NCBI RefSeq assembly: GCF_900089075.1
Contig: NZ_LT593747.1
Span: forward strand, 509,238-573,237
Direction of reading: 5' to 3'
DNA from: Vaginella massiliensis
Lineage (GTDB): Bacteria; Bacteroidota; Bacteroidia; Flavobacteriales; Weeksellaceae
DNA length: 64,000 nucleotides
The position numbers and the translations under genes were made by a program. Positions 35,168-44,850 of the stretch are shown piece after piece (position 1 is the first letter of the stretch; every line of letters begins with the position of its first letter). Under the pieces are notes generated by a model. That model worked only from the letters and a program-made list of their open reading frames with translations, searched no databases and was not told the origin of the DNA.

Positions 35168-36437
35168 TTTCTTTGACCAATTTCCGACCATCACCGATAA
35201 AGAATGGAAATTGAAAGTACAGACCGAATTGAAAGGGTTGGAATACAACCAAACTTTGGTTTGGGGAACACGAGACGAAATCAACGTAAAACCGCTCTAT
35301 ACCAAAAACGATATCGATTACGAAAACATACAACCTCTACCCCGAACTGCAAAAGACTGGAAAATCATTTCGACCTACAACAACGATGCAAAACAAGACT
35401 CTAGTTTTTTGTACGGCTATGTTATCGATAGCCAAACAGCAATCGATAGCAAACTACCAAATTACCTAGATTTGTTTGTCTCTTTGCCGGCAAACGAGCA
35501 GGCAGATTTGGGAGCTTTGACGTCACTAGAAAACCTCACCTATTTGGATTATGACCCTTTTGGTTACCTTGCCCAAAACGGGATGTGGCCAGATGACAGC
35601 AAACAATCAACCCTCGATAAGCTTCGCAAAATAGCGATCATCGATAAGTTCGAAAAAAACATCAGCATACAAGCCGATGTTTACCAAAATGCAGGAGCAA
35701 ATCACCTACAACAAATTGCTATTGCAGCGGCGCATGCGGTAGAATACATCGAATTTTTGGGTAAAGAAATCATCCCGAAAATCTATTTCAAATTTGCAGT
35801 TGGCAGCAATTTCTTTTTCGAAATTGCCAAACTTCGGGCTTTTCGCTTCTTATGGAAACTCATCACAGACAAATACGAGGTAGATGAAAACGCGTTTCTA
35901 TTTGTAGAAAATTCCAAAAGAAACAAATCGACTTTAGATATTTACAACAACATTATACGGTCTTCGTTAGAAGCCAATTCTGCCATATTAGGCGGTGCAG
36001 ATGCGATCAACATTCATGCGTACAACGATTTAGAAAACGCAAGCGCGTTTGGTGATGAAATCGCAGCCAAGCAACAACTTTTATTGAAAAAAGAATCGTT
36101 CATGGATCAATTTACAGACCCTGTCGCTGGTAGTTATTTTATCGAAAGCCTCACCAATCAATTTGTAGAAAAATCGCTCGAAACTTTCAAAACGATTCAG
36201 CTTTATGGTGGATTTATCAACGCTTTGGAAAACGAAACCATTCAAGACATGATTTATACTTCAGACAAAAAAGAGAAATCAGATTTTGCAGAAGGAAAAT
36301 TGAGTTTGATTGGTGTAAATAAATATCCAAATCCCAACGATGTAAAAAAAATAAAATCGCAAGAAAGGATTATTCGTGACGCCTTATTCGTACCAATCAT
36401 CCCTACCCGATTGGCAGAAAAATTAGAAAATCAATAA
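35157..36437 (+). CDS. Methylmalonyl-CoA mutase small (beta) subunit-like
   Basis: A 426-residue protein related to the N-terminal TIM-barrel part of methylmalonyl-CoA mutase; it begins with the flavobacterial small-subunit signature (FFDQFPTITDKEWKLKVQTELKG). Near the C-terminus FTDPVAGSYFIESLT matches the conserved mutase DP-GSY-E motif. In heterodimeric mutases this chain is catalytically silent and lacks the B12-binding domain. The large catalytic subunit gene, often next door, is absent here; instead a THUMP-like methyltransferase follows after one base. Confidence 0.9.
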   Translation: MKNNFFDQFPTITDKEWKLKVQTELKGLEYNQTLVWGTRDEINVKPLYTKNDIDYENIQPLPRTAKDWKIISTYNNDAKQDSSFLYGYVIDSQTAIDSKLPNYLDLFVSLPANEQADLGALTSLENLTYLDYDPFGYLAQNGMWPDDSKQSTLDKLRKIAIIDKFEKNISIQADVYQNAGANHLQQIAIAAAHAVEYIEFLGKEIIPKIYFKFAVGSNFFFEIAKLRAFRFLWKLITDKYEVDENAFLFVENSKRNKSTLDIYNNIIRSSLEANSAILGGADAINIHAYNDLENASAFGDEIAAKQQLLLKKESFMDQFTDPVAGSYFIESLTNQFVEKSLETFKTIQLYGGFINALENETIQDMIYTSDKKEKSDFAEGKLSLIGVNKYPNPNDVKKIKSQERIIRDALFVPIIPTRLAEKLENQ

Positions 36438-36438
36438 A

Positions 36439-37608
36439 GTGAATTCGGAAATATTAAACCCTGAATTTCAACAATATTTACAATCGATAGAAAAGGAAAA
36501 TCCGCAACGTTTTTCGTTGAAAAAATCTCCTTTTTCATCGATCAGCTCGGCAGAAATTGCACAACAAGTCAAGGGAAAACAAGTTGCCCAACACAAATTC
36601 CCTTCGCTCTACGCAACACCAGGCATTTATTATCCGCCGAGCGTCAACCTAGAACAAGCCAGTTCTGAGCTTACAGCCAACTACAAAGCAACCATTGTAA
36701 AAGGAAAAAAGCTCATCGACCTCACCGCTGGTTTTGGCATAGATTGCTTTGCCTTTGCCCAAAATTTTGGCGTAGTAACGCATGTCGAACAAAACAAGGA
36801 ATTGAGCCAAATTGTGGCAGCGAATGCAAAAACCTTAGGCTTGAATATAAAATGCTACCATGGTACGTTTCAGGAGTATTTTATCGAAAATTCACACGAG
36901 AAATTCGATTGTATTTACCTCGATCCTGCCCGGAGAGACGCTGGTGGTCGAAAATTCATTTTAGAAGATTTGGAACCGAATATTCTGGATTATTTAGACG
37001 AATATTGGCAGAAAACCGATCAAATTCTTCTAAAACTTTCGCCGCTTTTAGACATCAGTTCGACTATTCATCAATTGCAACATGCAAAACAAATCCATAT
37101 TGTAGCGGTAAAAAATGAAGTGAAAGAAATGTTGGTAAAATTGGATAAATTTTATCTCGGAAACAACCCCGAAATCGTTTGTATAAACCTCAAAACGAAA
37201 CAAGATATTTTTAAATATAGATTTGAAGATGAGTCAGTTGCAGACATTAATTATACCGATAGTTTACATTACATTTATTCTCCAAATGCTAGTATTTTGA
37301 AAGCTGGCGCATTCAAATTGGTTGGAAAAAAATTCAATTTGTCCAAACTTCATCAAAATACACATCTCTATACTTCGGATTTGTTGATAGAAGAATTTCC
37401 TGGAAAGATTTATGAGGTCATCAAAATTATAACTCAACCAAAAAAAGAATTGTTGTCGATGAAAGTCAATAGCATAGCAAAAAACTTCAATCAGCCAATC
37501 GATGTTTTGAAAAAGAAATATAAGTTGATTGATGGTGGCGAAAACACCCTTATTTTTTGTAGAACGTTTTCGGGATTTCAGATATTTTTAACAAAAAGAA
37601 TCCGATAA
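36439..37608 (+). CDS. THUMP-like domain class I methyltransferase
   Basis: A 389-residue protein beginning at GTG. SAM motif I is LIDLTAGFGIDCFAF, with HVEQNKEL as the acidic strand, and YLDPARRDAGGRKF resembles the DPPR/DPAR catalytic loop of RNA methyltransferases. The C-terminal part is the THUMP-like domain typical of Bacteroidota proteins of this type. Its substrate is probably RNA, but unproven. It follows the mutase subunit by one base. Confidence 0.86.
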   Translation: MNSEILNPEFQQYLQSIEKENPQRFSLKKSPFSSISSAEIAQQVKGKQVAQHKFPSLYATPGIYYPPSVNLEQASSELTANYKATIVKGKKLIDLTAGFGIDCFAFAQNFGVVTHVEQNKELSQIVAANAKTLGLNIKCYHGTFQEYFIENSHEKFDCIYLDPARRDAGGRKFILEDLEPNILDYLDEYWQKTDQILLKLSPLLDISSTIHQLQHAKQIHIVAVKNEVKEMLVKLDKFYLGNNPEIVCINLKTKQDIFKYRFEDESVADINYTDSLHYIYSPNASILKAGAFKLVGKKFNLSKLHQNTHLYTSDLLIEEFPGKIYEVIKIITQPKKELLSMKVNSIAKNFNQPIDVLKKKYKLIDGGENTLIFCRTFSGFQIFLTKRIR

Positions 37609-37645
37609 TTCTGTTTTTTCATTCTTTATTTCATCTGTACTTCTC

Positions 37646-37653
37646 TATTTTTG
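37646..37653 (+). promoter_or_regulatory. -7 box before the FUSC-type gene
   Basis: TATTTTTG matches TAnnTTTG, 19 bases before the TTG start. It would give a very short leader. A -33 TTG is not evident. Confidence 0.4.
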
Positions 37654-37672
37654 TATCAAAAGATTTTGAATT

Positions 37673-39823
37673 TTGACTTTAAAGAGGAATATAGAGAATT
37701 TTATCTATGGTGAAGCCCTGTCTGACGGGCTCAAAACCTCTTTCTGTATTCTTATTCCACCGCTTATTTGCAGCTATTTTGGTCATTTATCTTTGGGTGT
37801 GAGTATTAGCTTAGGCGTTATTTTGGCTCATATCCCCGACATTCCTGGTCCGATACGCGATAGGCGAATAAGTATGTTGCTCACTACGGTGCTTATTTTT
37901 ATCATTTCTCTGCTCACCAAATTGTCTATTCAAAGTCCGCTTTTGTTGGGCGTGATGCTGATTTTGGTTTGTCTTTCGATGAGTTTGATTGCGGTTTTCG
38001 GACAAAAAGCGAGTTCGATTGGCTTAGCCGCCATGCTAGCAATGGTGATGAACATGAACGATTTTCGCACCGTAGGCACACCACTCGAGCATGCGCTTTT
38101 CATTTCGTCTGGTGCATTGTGGTACACCGTAGTAAGTTTGAGTATTTCGACATTTAGGCCGTATAGAAAGGCGCAACAAGCACTTTCTGAATGCATTATG
38201 CAAGTGGCAGATTACATCAGAATTCGAGCTTCTTTTTATGATGTCGATAGTGATTTGGACGAAAAAATCTCACTTTCTTTGGTGAAACAAGTCGATGTGA
38301 GCGAAAAGCAAAACGTAGTTAGAGAATTGATCTACGCCAACAAAAAATTGGTAAAAGACTCGACTTCTATTGGGCGATCGATTGTGTTTATTTTTTCTGA
38401 TTTGAATGATATTTTCGAGATTGTGAGCAGTTCGCATTATGATATGAACAAGTTGCGAATCGAGTATAAAGACGAAAAAATCTTGAAAGTCATTTACAAA
38501 TTTTTGAATCGCATCGCCAACGAACTCGATTACATCGCCTACTGCATCAACTCGAACAAAATTCCGGAACAGAAAATTGATTTTTCTAAAGAACTCGAAA
38601 AACTAAACTCGGCAATCGAAACCCTTGAAAAACAAGGCGAAAATATCTACGTTTTTTCGAGAATTTACATCAACCTCAAAAAAACGGTGTCTAAGATTCA
38701 GTACATTTATCGTTTTACACATTCGACCGAATTCAACGAAAACAAAAAGAATCCGCTAGAGCATTTCGACCAATTCACTATCAAAGAAAGCTATCGGGTG
38801 CGTAAACTCGTCAACAATCTCAACATCAGTTCTCCGCACTTTCGTCATGCAATACGCCTTACCGTAACGGCATTGTTGGGCTATTTGATTACGCTATTCT
38901 TTTTGCATTCACACTATTCGTATTGGCTTATCATGACCATTTTGGTGATCATGAAACCTGGTTTTTCTGTAACCAAAAAAAGAAATTATCAACGGATACA
39001 AGGAACTATTTTGGGCGGAATTATAGGAATTGCCATCGTGATGTTTATCGACAATCATACTGTGGTTTTTGGTCTAATGATCCTCTTGATGTTGCTCAAC
39101 TATACCTTTATTAGACACCGATATGTTATTGGTACAATGTTTCTTACCTCTTTTTTGATGCTGTCGCTGACAATCATTTCGGGTAAAAATTCTATCGAGA
39201 TTATCGAAGAACGATTACTCGACACTTTGATTGGTGGATTTCTTGCATTTGCAGCGAGCTATGTCATTTTACCAAACTGGGAAAGTTCTAATTTTCAAGA
39301 AAAATTGCGCAACAATCTTATCGCAAATTACAATTTTCTGTACTATTGTTATGCCCGATTTATGAAAAATGAGGTGAGCGAAACCGATTACAAACTGGCT
39401 CGAAAAGCATTGTTTGTGAATATGGCCGATGTGACATCGATTTTCCAGCGGATGATTTCGGAACCAAAAGGAAAACAAAAATTCGCAAAAGAACTCAACC
39501 AGTTTACCATTTACAATCACATGTTTACTTCGTACGCTTCGGGAATCAATTTCATAGTAAAACAAAATCATGATTATCAGCTCAGCGAAGAGCAACTGAA
39601 AACCATTCGAAAAACTTTAGCACAAATGTTGCAGAGTATTCGATTGTTCGGACCATACGAAAACACCTTGAAATACTCGACTTTAGAACCACAAATCACC
39701 ATTACAAAATCTAATATTGAAAATTCTGAATCGCAAAGCATTGATGATTTGATCGATAATTTGTACGATGTAAGTTCAGATTATTATAAATTAACCAAAA
39801 ATATCATAGAGATCAACTCCTGA
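37673..39823 (+). CDS. FUSC/YccS family membrane protein
   Basis: A 716-residue inner-membrane protein with two hydrophobic blocks (residues about 20-165 and 395-540) and cytoplasmic helical regions after each. The second block includes FRHAIRLTVTALLGYLITLFF, WLIMTILVIMKPGFSVTK and RIQGTILGGIIG, the FUSC-like signature of YccS/aromatic acid exporters. An in-frame stop lies two codons upstream, so the TTG at 37673 is the first usable start; the next Met is inside a helix. It overlaps the start of the decayed ABC gene by one base (TGATG). Likely an efflux protein of unknown substrate. Confidence 0.87.
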   Translation: MTLKRNIENFIYGEALSDGLKTSFCILIPPLICSYFGHLSLGVSISLGVILAHIPDIPGPIRDRRISMLLTTVLIFIISLLTKLSIQSPLLLGVMLILVCLSMSLIAVFGQKASSIGLAAMLAMVMNMNDFRTVGTPLEHALFISSGALWYTVVSLSISTFRPYRKAQQALSECIMQVADYIRIRASFYDVDSDLDEKISLSLVKQVDVSEKQNVVRELIYANKKLVKDSTSIGRSIVFIFSDLNDIFEIVSSSHYDMNKLRIEYKDEKILKVIYKFLNRIANELDYIAYCINSNKIPEQKIDFSKELEKLNSAIETLEKQGENIYVFSRIYINLKKTVSKIQYIYRFTHSTEFNENKKNPLEHFDQFTIKESYRVRKLVNNLNISSPHFRHAIRLTVTALLGYLITLFFLHSHYSYWLIMTILVIMKPGFSVTKKRNYQRIQGTILGGIIGIAIVMFIDNHTVVFGLMILLMLLNYTFIRHRYVIGTMFLTSFLMLSLTIISGKNSIEIIEERLLDTLIGGFLAFAASYVILPNWESSNFQEKLRNNLIANYNFLYYCYARFMKNEVSETDYKLARKALFVNMADVTSIFQRMISEPKGKQKFAKELNQFTIYNHMFTSYASGINFIVKQNHDYQLSEEQLKTIRKTLAQMLQSIRLFGPYENTLKYSTLEPQITITKSNIENSESQSIDDLIDNLYDVSSDYYKLTKNIIEINS

Positions 39824-41620
39824 TGAATATTTTCAACCTCTTCAAGAAAATACGACCTTTCGTAAAACCCTATCGAAAGTTGGTCATTGCAACGCTTATT
39901 TTGACCTTATAAGCTCTTTTGCAGCGCAGGTAAACGCACTCACGCTACAATATACCGTAGACATCATAAATAGCTTGGTAGAAAATGGAAAAAGACTTGC
40001 CGAAGGATGGAATATCCTTGTTACCATATCGGTCATTCTCTTGTCTAAAGAAATCATCAATGCTTTTGTAACTTTTGGACAGAATTTCTATGGCGAAAAA
40101 TTGAGAATCCTCGTATCGCAAGATTGGGCACAAGCGATCATCGAAAAAATTCTCATCTATCGCATGGCATTTTATACCAACAACGACAACCAAGCAGGAA
40201 AATTACAAACACGCATCGATCGAGGGATCGAAAACCTTACGCACTTGGTACAGAATTTCTTTATCGACATCCTTCCGCAATTTGCCAACGCTTTCATGGC
40301 GCTGTACCTCATGTTCAATGCGAATTTATATGTAGGATTGGTCGGATTACTCATCCTACCAATTTATTTTTTCATCACCCAACGACAAGCCAAGATACTC
40401 AGGGGATGGTGAAGAATTCTAAGAGGTTTTCGCGAATAAAAATCACAAGGTATCATCTCAATTATCGATTCCATTACCGTAATCAAATTTTTTAACCGTG
40501 AAGAGATTGAAGGTAAAAGCAATTAGAGTTGCAAAAAAGCCTGACCAGCAATCAGATGCATACCCGAAAAACAAGTTTTTTGTTCGACGGATTGAAATCG
40601 TTTATCGAGCAATTTGGTGTGGTTCTCATCATCATTCTCACCGCTTATTTTGTGCTTCAGGGCAGTATGTCGATTGGGATGATGATGTTTCATATCTTAC
40701 TGTTCAACAACGTTTCGGCTCCGATAAGGCAATTGCACCGAATTTAGGATGAAATGAATGACGCGCTTATTTATTCTGAAAGTTAATTTCGGAATTTTAG
40801 ATTCCGATAATGAAATCGAAGATTCGGGTAAATACATTCCGAAAGAAATAAAAGGTGAATTTGTTGTAGAAAATGTCGATTTCACTTATCCAAACAGCTT
40901 CAAATAACTGAAAAACACCAACTTAACCATTAAACCCAATAAAATCACCGCTTTGGTCGGATTGTCTGGAGCGGGAAAAAGTACCGTATCAATTTGTTGG
41001 ATGAGTTTTATCAGCCCTATTCGGGTAAAATTTATATAGACGGAGTCGACCTCAACGAATACGACACTCATTATCTAAGGGATAATATCGGACTTGTACT
41101 GCAAAAAAATCACGCTTTCAACGGAACGATCGAAGAAAATATTGGTTACGGAAAAACAGAGACAACAGAATCCGAAGTCATCGAGGCAGCAAAAAAAGCC
41201 TATTTTCACGATCAAAACATGGAGTTGCCAGAAGGCTATCAATCCAAAGCCTTACGCCTATCTGGCGGTCAACAACAACGCATTACCATTGCTCGGATGT
41301 ATCTGAAAAATCCACCCATTATCTTTTTAGACGAGCCTACCGCAAGTCTAGATGCCATCGCTACAGAGCAGATAAAAAACAGTTTGGACGCCATCAAAAA
41401 AGATCGAACCGTGATTATTATTATTTCGCACAGCATTTCGCAAATCATAGATGCCGATTATCGGTATGCAATGAAAAAAGGTGAAGTGGTCGAACACGGA
41501 ACCCAAGAAGAAGCCTACGAACAACAGGGTACTTACAAAGAAATTTTCGATGCCATGGCTCGAAGTCTGAATATCGAAAAAATTGCCAAAACCTATGACA
41601 ATCAAGAAGAAAATTGTTAA
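39823..41620 (+). pseudogene. Decayed ABC exporter (fused TM-NBD)
   Basis: All parts of a single-chain ABC exporter can be read, but in many frames. The first frame stops at 39910 (a missing base), continues as the membrane domain to a TGA at 40410-40412, a TAA at 40437 follows, then at least one frameshift near 40520, a TAG at 40745, a TAA at 40905 and a missing base near 40990 inside Walker A. The ATPase end is intact: LSGGQQQRITIAR, PIIFLDEPTASLD and IIIISHS. Lesions include nonsense changes as well as indels, so this is real decay and not only sequencing error. Related in layout to MsbA/multidrug-type exporters. Confidence 0.93.
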
Positions 41621-41669
41621 ACTAATCAATTTTAATTGTATCTTTAAACTTTGTAATTTATATTTCTTT

Positions 41670-42347
41670 ATGAAAAAAGTAATTTTCCTTTTACCGCTTT
41701 CGATAATTTTTTCTGCACTTATTGGATGTGGCACGAAAGAATCTTCAACCTCAGGCACAAACATTGTTAGCCTACAAGAAGTAAACGAAAAATTAGACTC
41801 GATCGATGCTAACCTCTTCGAAAACATCTCAGGTAAAAGCGGCTTGATTCTCGTCATCGACGATTTAGGAGTTTTCAAAAGCAACTCGCAAGAAATATTG
41901 GCAGAAAACATTTCGATATCGAACACATTCAACGAGACCTTGGCAAGCATCAACAAGAAGTATAAACCACGCGCCAAGATAGAAGAAGCTATAAAAAAAG
42001 TATTTGCAACACAGCAAAGAGAATTTACATTTCTCGAAGACACAGCTACAAATGACATCGCAAAATTGGCATCGAATAATATGCTAGACGACATCATCAA
42101 AATTCAGGTAAAATCTGGTATTGCCCAATCGATGGACAACAAAGAAATAAACAAAAATCTAGCGGGTCAAACCTATATTTACCTCACAGTTTTTGATGGA
42201 AAAACTGGACAAGTCAAGTTTCAAGAGACTATTGGAGGAACGCAATTTGTAGACGAGCAATCCAATGAGACGTTGGAAAACAAGATTGCTAAAGCGATTA
42301 TTTCGTCGCTCGATCAATCCATCCAATCGATAGAAAATAAAATCTAA
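41670..42347 (+). CDS. Predicted lipoprotein, unknown function
   Basis: A 225-residue lipoprotein: signal MKKVIFLLPLSIIFSALIGC with lipidated Cys20. The Met at 41670 fits the signal peptide; the longer frame upstream does not. The mature part has a helical region (VNEKLDSIDANLFENISG), then a mixed alpha/beta C-terminal half with YIYLTVFDGKTGQVKFQETIGG, reminiscent of periplasmic lipoproteins of the LpoB/CsgG-type fold, which is a weak similarity. It follows the decayed exporter and precedes the efflux operon by 105 bases. Confidence 0.7.
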   Translation: MKKVIFLLPLSIIFSALIGCGTKESSTSGTNIVSLQEVNEKLDSIDANLFENISGKSGLILVIDDLGVFKSNSQEILAENISISNTFNETLASINKKYKPRAKIEEAIKKVFATQQREFTFLEDTATNDIAKLASNNMLDDIIKIQVKSGIAQSMDNKEINKNLAGQTYIYLTVFDGKTGQVKFQETIGGTQFVDEQSNETLENKIAKAIISSLDQSIQSIENKI

Positions 42348-42452
42348 GAGCTTGGATGAACCAACGATCATTTCCTTGCTCGCGATTTTGGTTTGAATCC
42401 CTTTATAAAAAGTTTGGTACGATTTTTTCTCGATCCGAAACTCGTATAATTT

Positions 42453-43850
42453 ATGCAAAAAAACAAGATGTTTTCTACCTATAAACTTTCAATTTTACCC
42501 ATTTTGTTTTCGATGAATTTACACGCACAACAATTCATCGATCCTCAACTCAAAAAACCTATAAATGCTGCCATAGAGAACAATTACGAAATCCAAAACA
42601 AGCAATTAGAGGTTCAAAAAAACGACTATCAACTTCTAGAAACCAAAGGGATTCTCTCACCACAGCTCAAAGCAATTGGTGGGGCGGCGTACATGCAAGC
42701 CTACGGCGTCTTGGATGTCCCTTCGAAGCATATCAATATCATTGATGTTGATCTTTTTGAAAAAGAAAAAAAATTCAAAACCTCCAATGCGCTTGCACAT
42801 GTCGGACTCATGGGATCACAGGTGATTTTTTCGGGATTGCAAGTCACCAACGGATTGAAAGCTTTGGAAGAAAAAAGATTGGCTTTGGATGACCTGGTCT
42901 ACGCAAGCAAAGAAGAAATCGCCAACGAAATACTAAAGAGCTATGACCAATTGATGCTGCTGAAACAAGTAGACAGCCTGATCGATAATTCGCAAAAAAG
43001 ATTGGACAAAGAACGGCAAAAAGTACAGCAAGCCATACAAAACGGCTTAGCAATACCCTACGATAGAGAAAAAATAAAATTGGCATTATTGGAATTAGAA
43101 TCGAAAAAAGTTGAACTAAAAGGCTCTAAAATATTGCTCTACGATAAGCTCAAAATGCTTACACACCTGCCCTTAGAAGAATTGCAAGCGATAGAATACC
43201 CTTTGCAAGAAATCAATATTTTGCACCAAACGTATGATTTGTCTAAAAAAAGAGAACTCAGCGCCTTGCAACACTCCAAAAAAGCCTATGAATTCCTGGT
43301 AGAAAAAGAAAAAGGAAGTAAACTACCTCAAGTTTTTGCCTTTGCTGGACTCAATTACACCACGCTCTTTGCCGGAAAAACCGTACTAAAAGATGTAAGC
43401 ACAACTGGAGATGTGACGCTGAAAATGAATGAGTTATCCTTATTTCCTAATTTTATGATCGGAATAGCAGCCAAATGGGATATTTTCGATGGAAATCAGA
43501 ATAAAAACAAGTTGCAACAAGCTCGCATAGAACTCAATTTGCAAGAAAACAAATACAAAGAAGCCGAAGAAAAATTGAATCTTTTGCTCAAAAAAAATAG
43601 AGTAGATTACGAAACAGCACAAGAAAAACTAAAAGTGAGCGATCAACAGCAAAGCATCGCCAAACAAAATTTAGCAATTGCATCTAAAAGATTTCAGCAA
43701 GGACTCATAGATGTTACCGAAAGATTGGCTGCCGAAAACGATTATTACAAAGCCAATATGGCCTATTATACACAGCTGGTAGAACAACGCAGTTATAGCT
43801 ACGATTTGCTACAAACGACCGGACAATTATTAGAAAAAATTTTAGAATAA
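42453..43850 (+). CDS. TolC family outer-membrane efflux protein
   Basis: A 465-residue exported protein with signal peptide ending NLHAQ. Long helical hairpins with repeating Leu/Ala/Gln and two homologous halves are typical of TolC; the C-terminal segment ...ASKRFQQGLIDVTERLAAENDYYKA is the hallmark of the second repeat. It forms the outer-membrane channel of a tripartite pump. The membrane fusion protein gene follows after 7 bases and the ABC-2 permease after that. Confidence 0.9.
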   Translation: MQKNKMFSTYKLSILPILFSMNLHAQQFIDPQLKKPINAAIENNYEIQNKQLEVQKNDYQLLETKGILSPQLKAIGGAAYMQAYGVLDVPSKHINIIDVDLFEKEKKFKTSNALAHVGLMGSQVIFSGLQVTNGLKALEEKRLALDDLVYASKEEIANEILKSYDQLMLLKQVDSLIDNSQKRLDKERQKVQQAIQNGLAIPYDREKIKLALLELESKKVELKGSKILLYDKLKMLTHLPLEELQAIEYPLQEINILHQTYDLSKKRELSALQHSKKAYEFLVEKEKGSKLPQVFAFAGLNYTTLFAGKTVLKDVSTTGDVTLKMNELSLFPNFMIGIAAKWDIFDGNQNKNKLQQARIELNLQENKYKEAEEKLNLLLKKNRVDYETAQEKLKVSDQQQSIAKQNLAIASKRFQQGLIDVTERLAAENDYYKANMAYYTQLVEQRSYSYDLLQTTGQLLEKILE

Positions 43851-43857
43851 GAAAAAA

Positions 43858-44847
43858 ATGAAAATCAAATTATATACCCCAATTCTACTCCTCGGATTAC
43901 TCACGCTAGCAGCATGCAAATCGGATAATAAAAATGCCATAAACGACGACAATATCTTTCAAGGTAAGACCGAAAAAGATCAAATTTCTATCGTAACCAA
44001 GGTCGCAGGAAAAGTAGAACAAGTCTTAGCCGAAGAAGGAAAAAGTTATAAAAAAGGAGATTTGCTTTTCGTTTTAGACATTCCGGAAGTCGATGCCAAA
44101 AAAAATCAGGCCGAAGGAGCCGTTAGCTCAGCACAAGCCCAATACGAAATGGCAAAAAAAGGCGCAACAGATAATCAGATAAAACAACTACGTGCCAAAG
44201 TTGCTGGTCTAAAAGAACAATATGATTTTGCCCAAAAGTCGAATAAAAGAATGCAAAATATGCTTCGCGATAGTCTGATCTCTCAACAAACCTACGACGA
44301 AGTGTACGCAAAATACCAAGGAGCGAAAAACCAATATTTGGCTGCAGAAGCCGAATTGGCCGATGCCATACATGGCGCCAGAATAGAACAACAACAAATG
44401 GCACTTGGACAAAAAGAAAGAGCCATAGGCGCACTACAAGAAGTAGGGGTTGCCGAACAAGAAAAACACATAAAAGCACCACAAGACCTGAGCATAGAAA
44501 GTATCAACCTGAAATTGGGCGAATTGGCTTTGCCTGGCTATGCTATAGCCAACGGTATATTGGATTACACCACGTATTTTCGTTTTACAATACCCGAAAA
44601 CAAGATAGGAAAAATATCACAAAACCAAACCGTAATCGTTACAGTACCGTACAAAGACAACCTCAAAATAAAATCGAAAGTTGTAGCCATAAAAGCACTT
44701 AGCAGCTACGCCAACATCTCTACAGCTTACCCAGATTTCAATCAACAGCAAACCTTATACGAAATAAAAGTAGTTCCTTTAGACGCCTCACAAGCAACGC
44801 AGATTCTTTCTAAGGCCAATGTTTTATTGAATTTGAACGATAAATAA
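43858..44847 (+). CDS. HlyD-type membrane fusion lipoprotein
   Basis: A 329-residue periplasmic adaptor with a lipoprotein signal (TLAAC, Cys20). The order is biotinyl-lipoyl half (VTKVAGKVEQVLAEEGKSYKKGDLLFVLD), a long coiled-coil hairpin rich in Ala/Gln (AQAQYEMAKKGATDNQIKQL...), the second lipoyl half (IKAPQDLSIESINLKLGELA) and a beta-barrel domain. It links the inner-membrane pump to TolC. Operon with the TolC gene (7 bases) and the permease (3 bases). Confidence 0.9.
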   Translation: MKIKLYTPILLLGLLTLAACKSDNKNAINDDNIFQGKTEKDQISIVTKVAGKVEQVLAEEGKSYKKGDLLFVLDIPEVDAKKNQAEGAVSSAQAQYEMAKKGATDNQIKQLRAKVAGLKEQYDFAQKSNKRMQNMLRDSLISQQTYDEVYAKYQGAKNQYLAAEAELADAIHGARIEQQQMALGQKERAIGALQEVGVAEQEKHIKAPQDLSIESINLKLGELALPGYAIANGILDYTTYFRFTIPENKIGKISQNQTVIVTVPYKDNLKIKSKVVAIKALSSYANISTAYPDFNQQQTLYEIKVVPLDASQATQILSKANVLLNLNDK

Positions 44848-44850
44848 CCT

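Noticed and set aside
41348-42100. A 250-codon open frame on the minus strand
   Set aside because: It is the shadow of the ABC ATPase end and the lipoprotein gene on the plus strand; its residues are Ser/Phe-rich without domain pattern.
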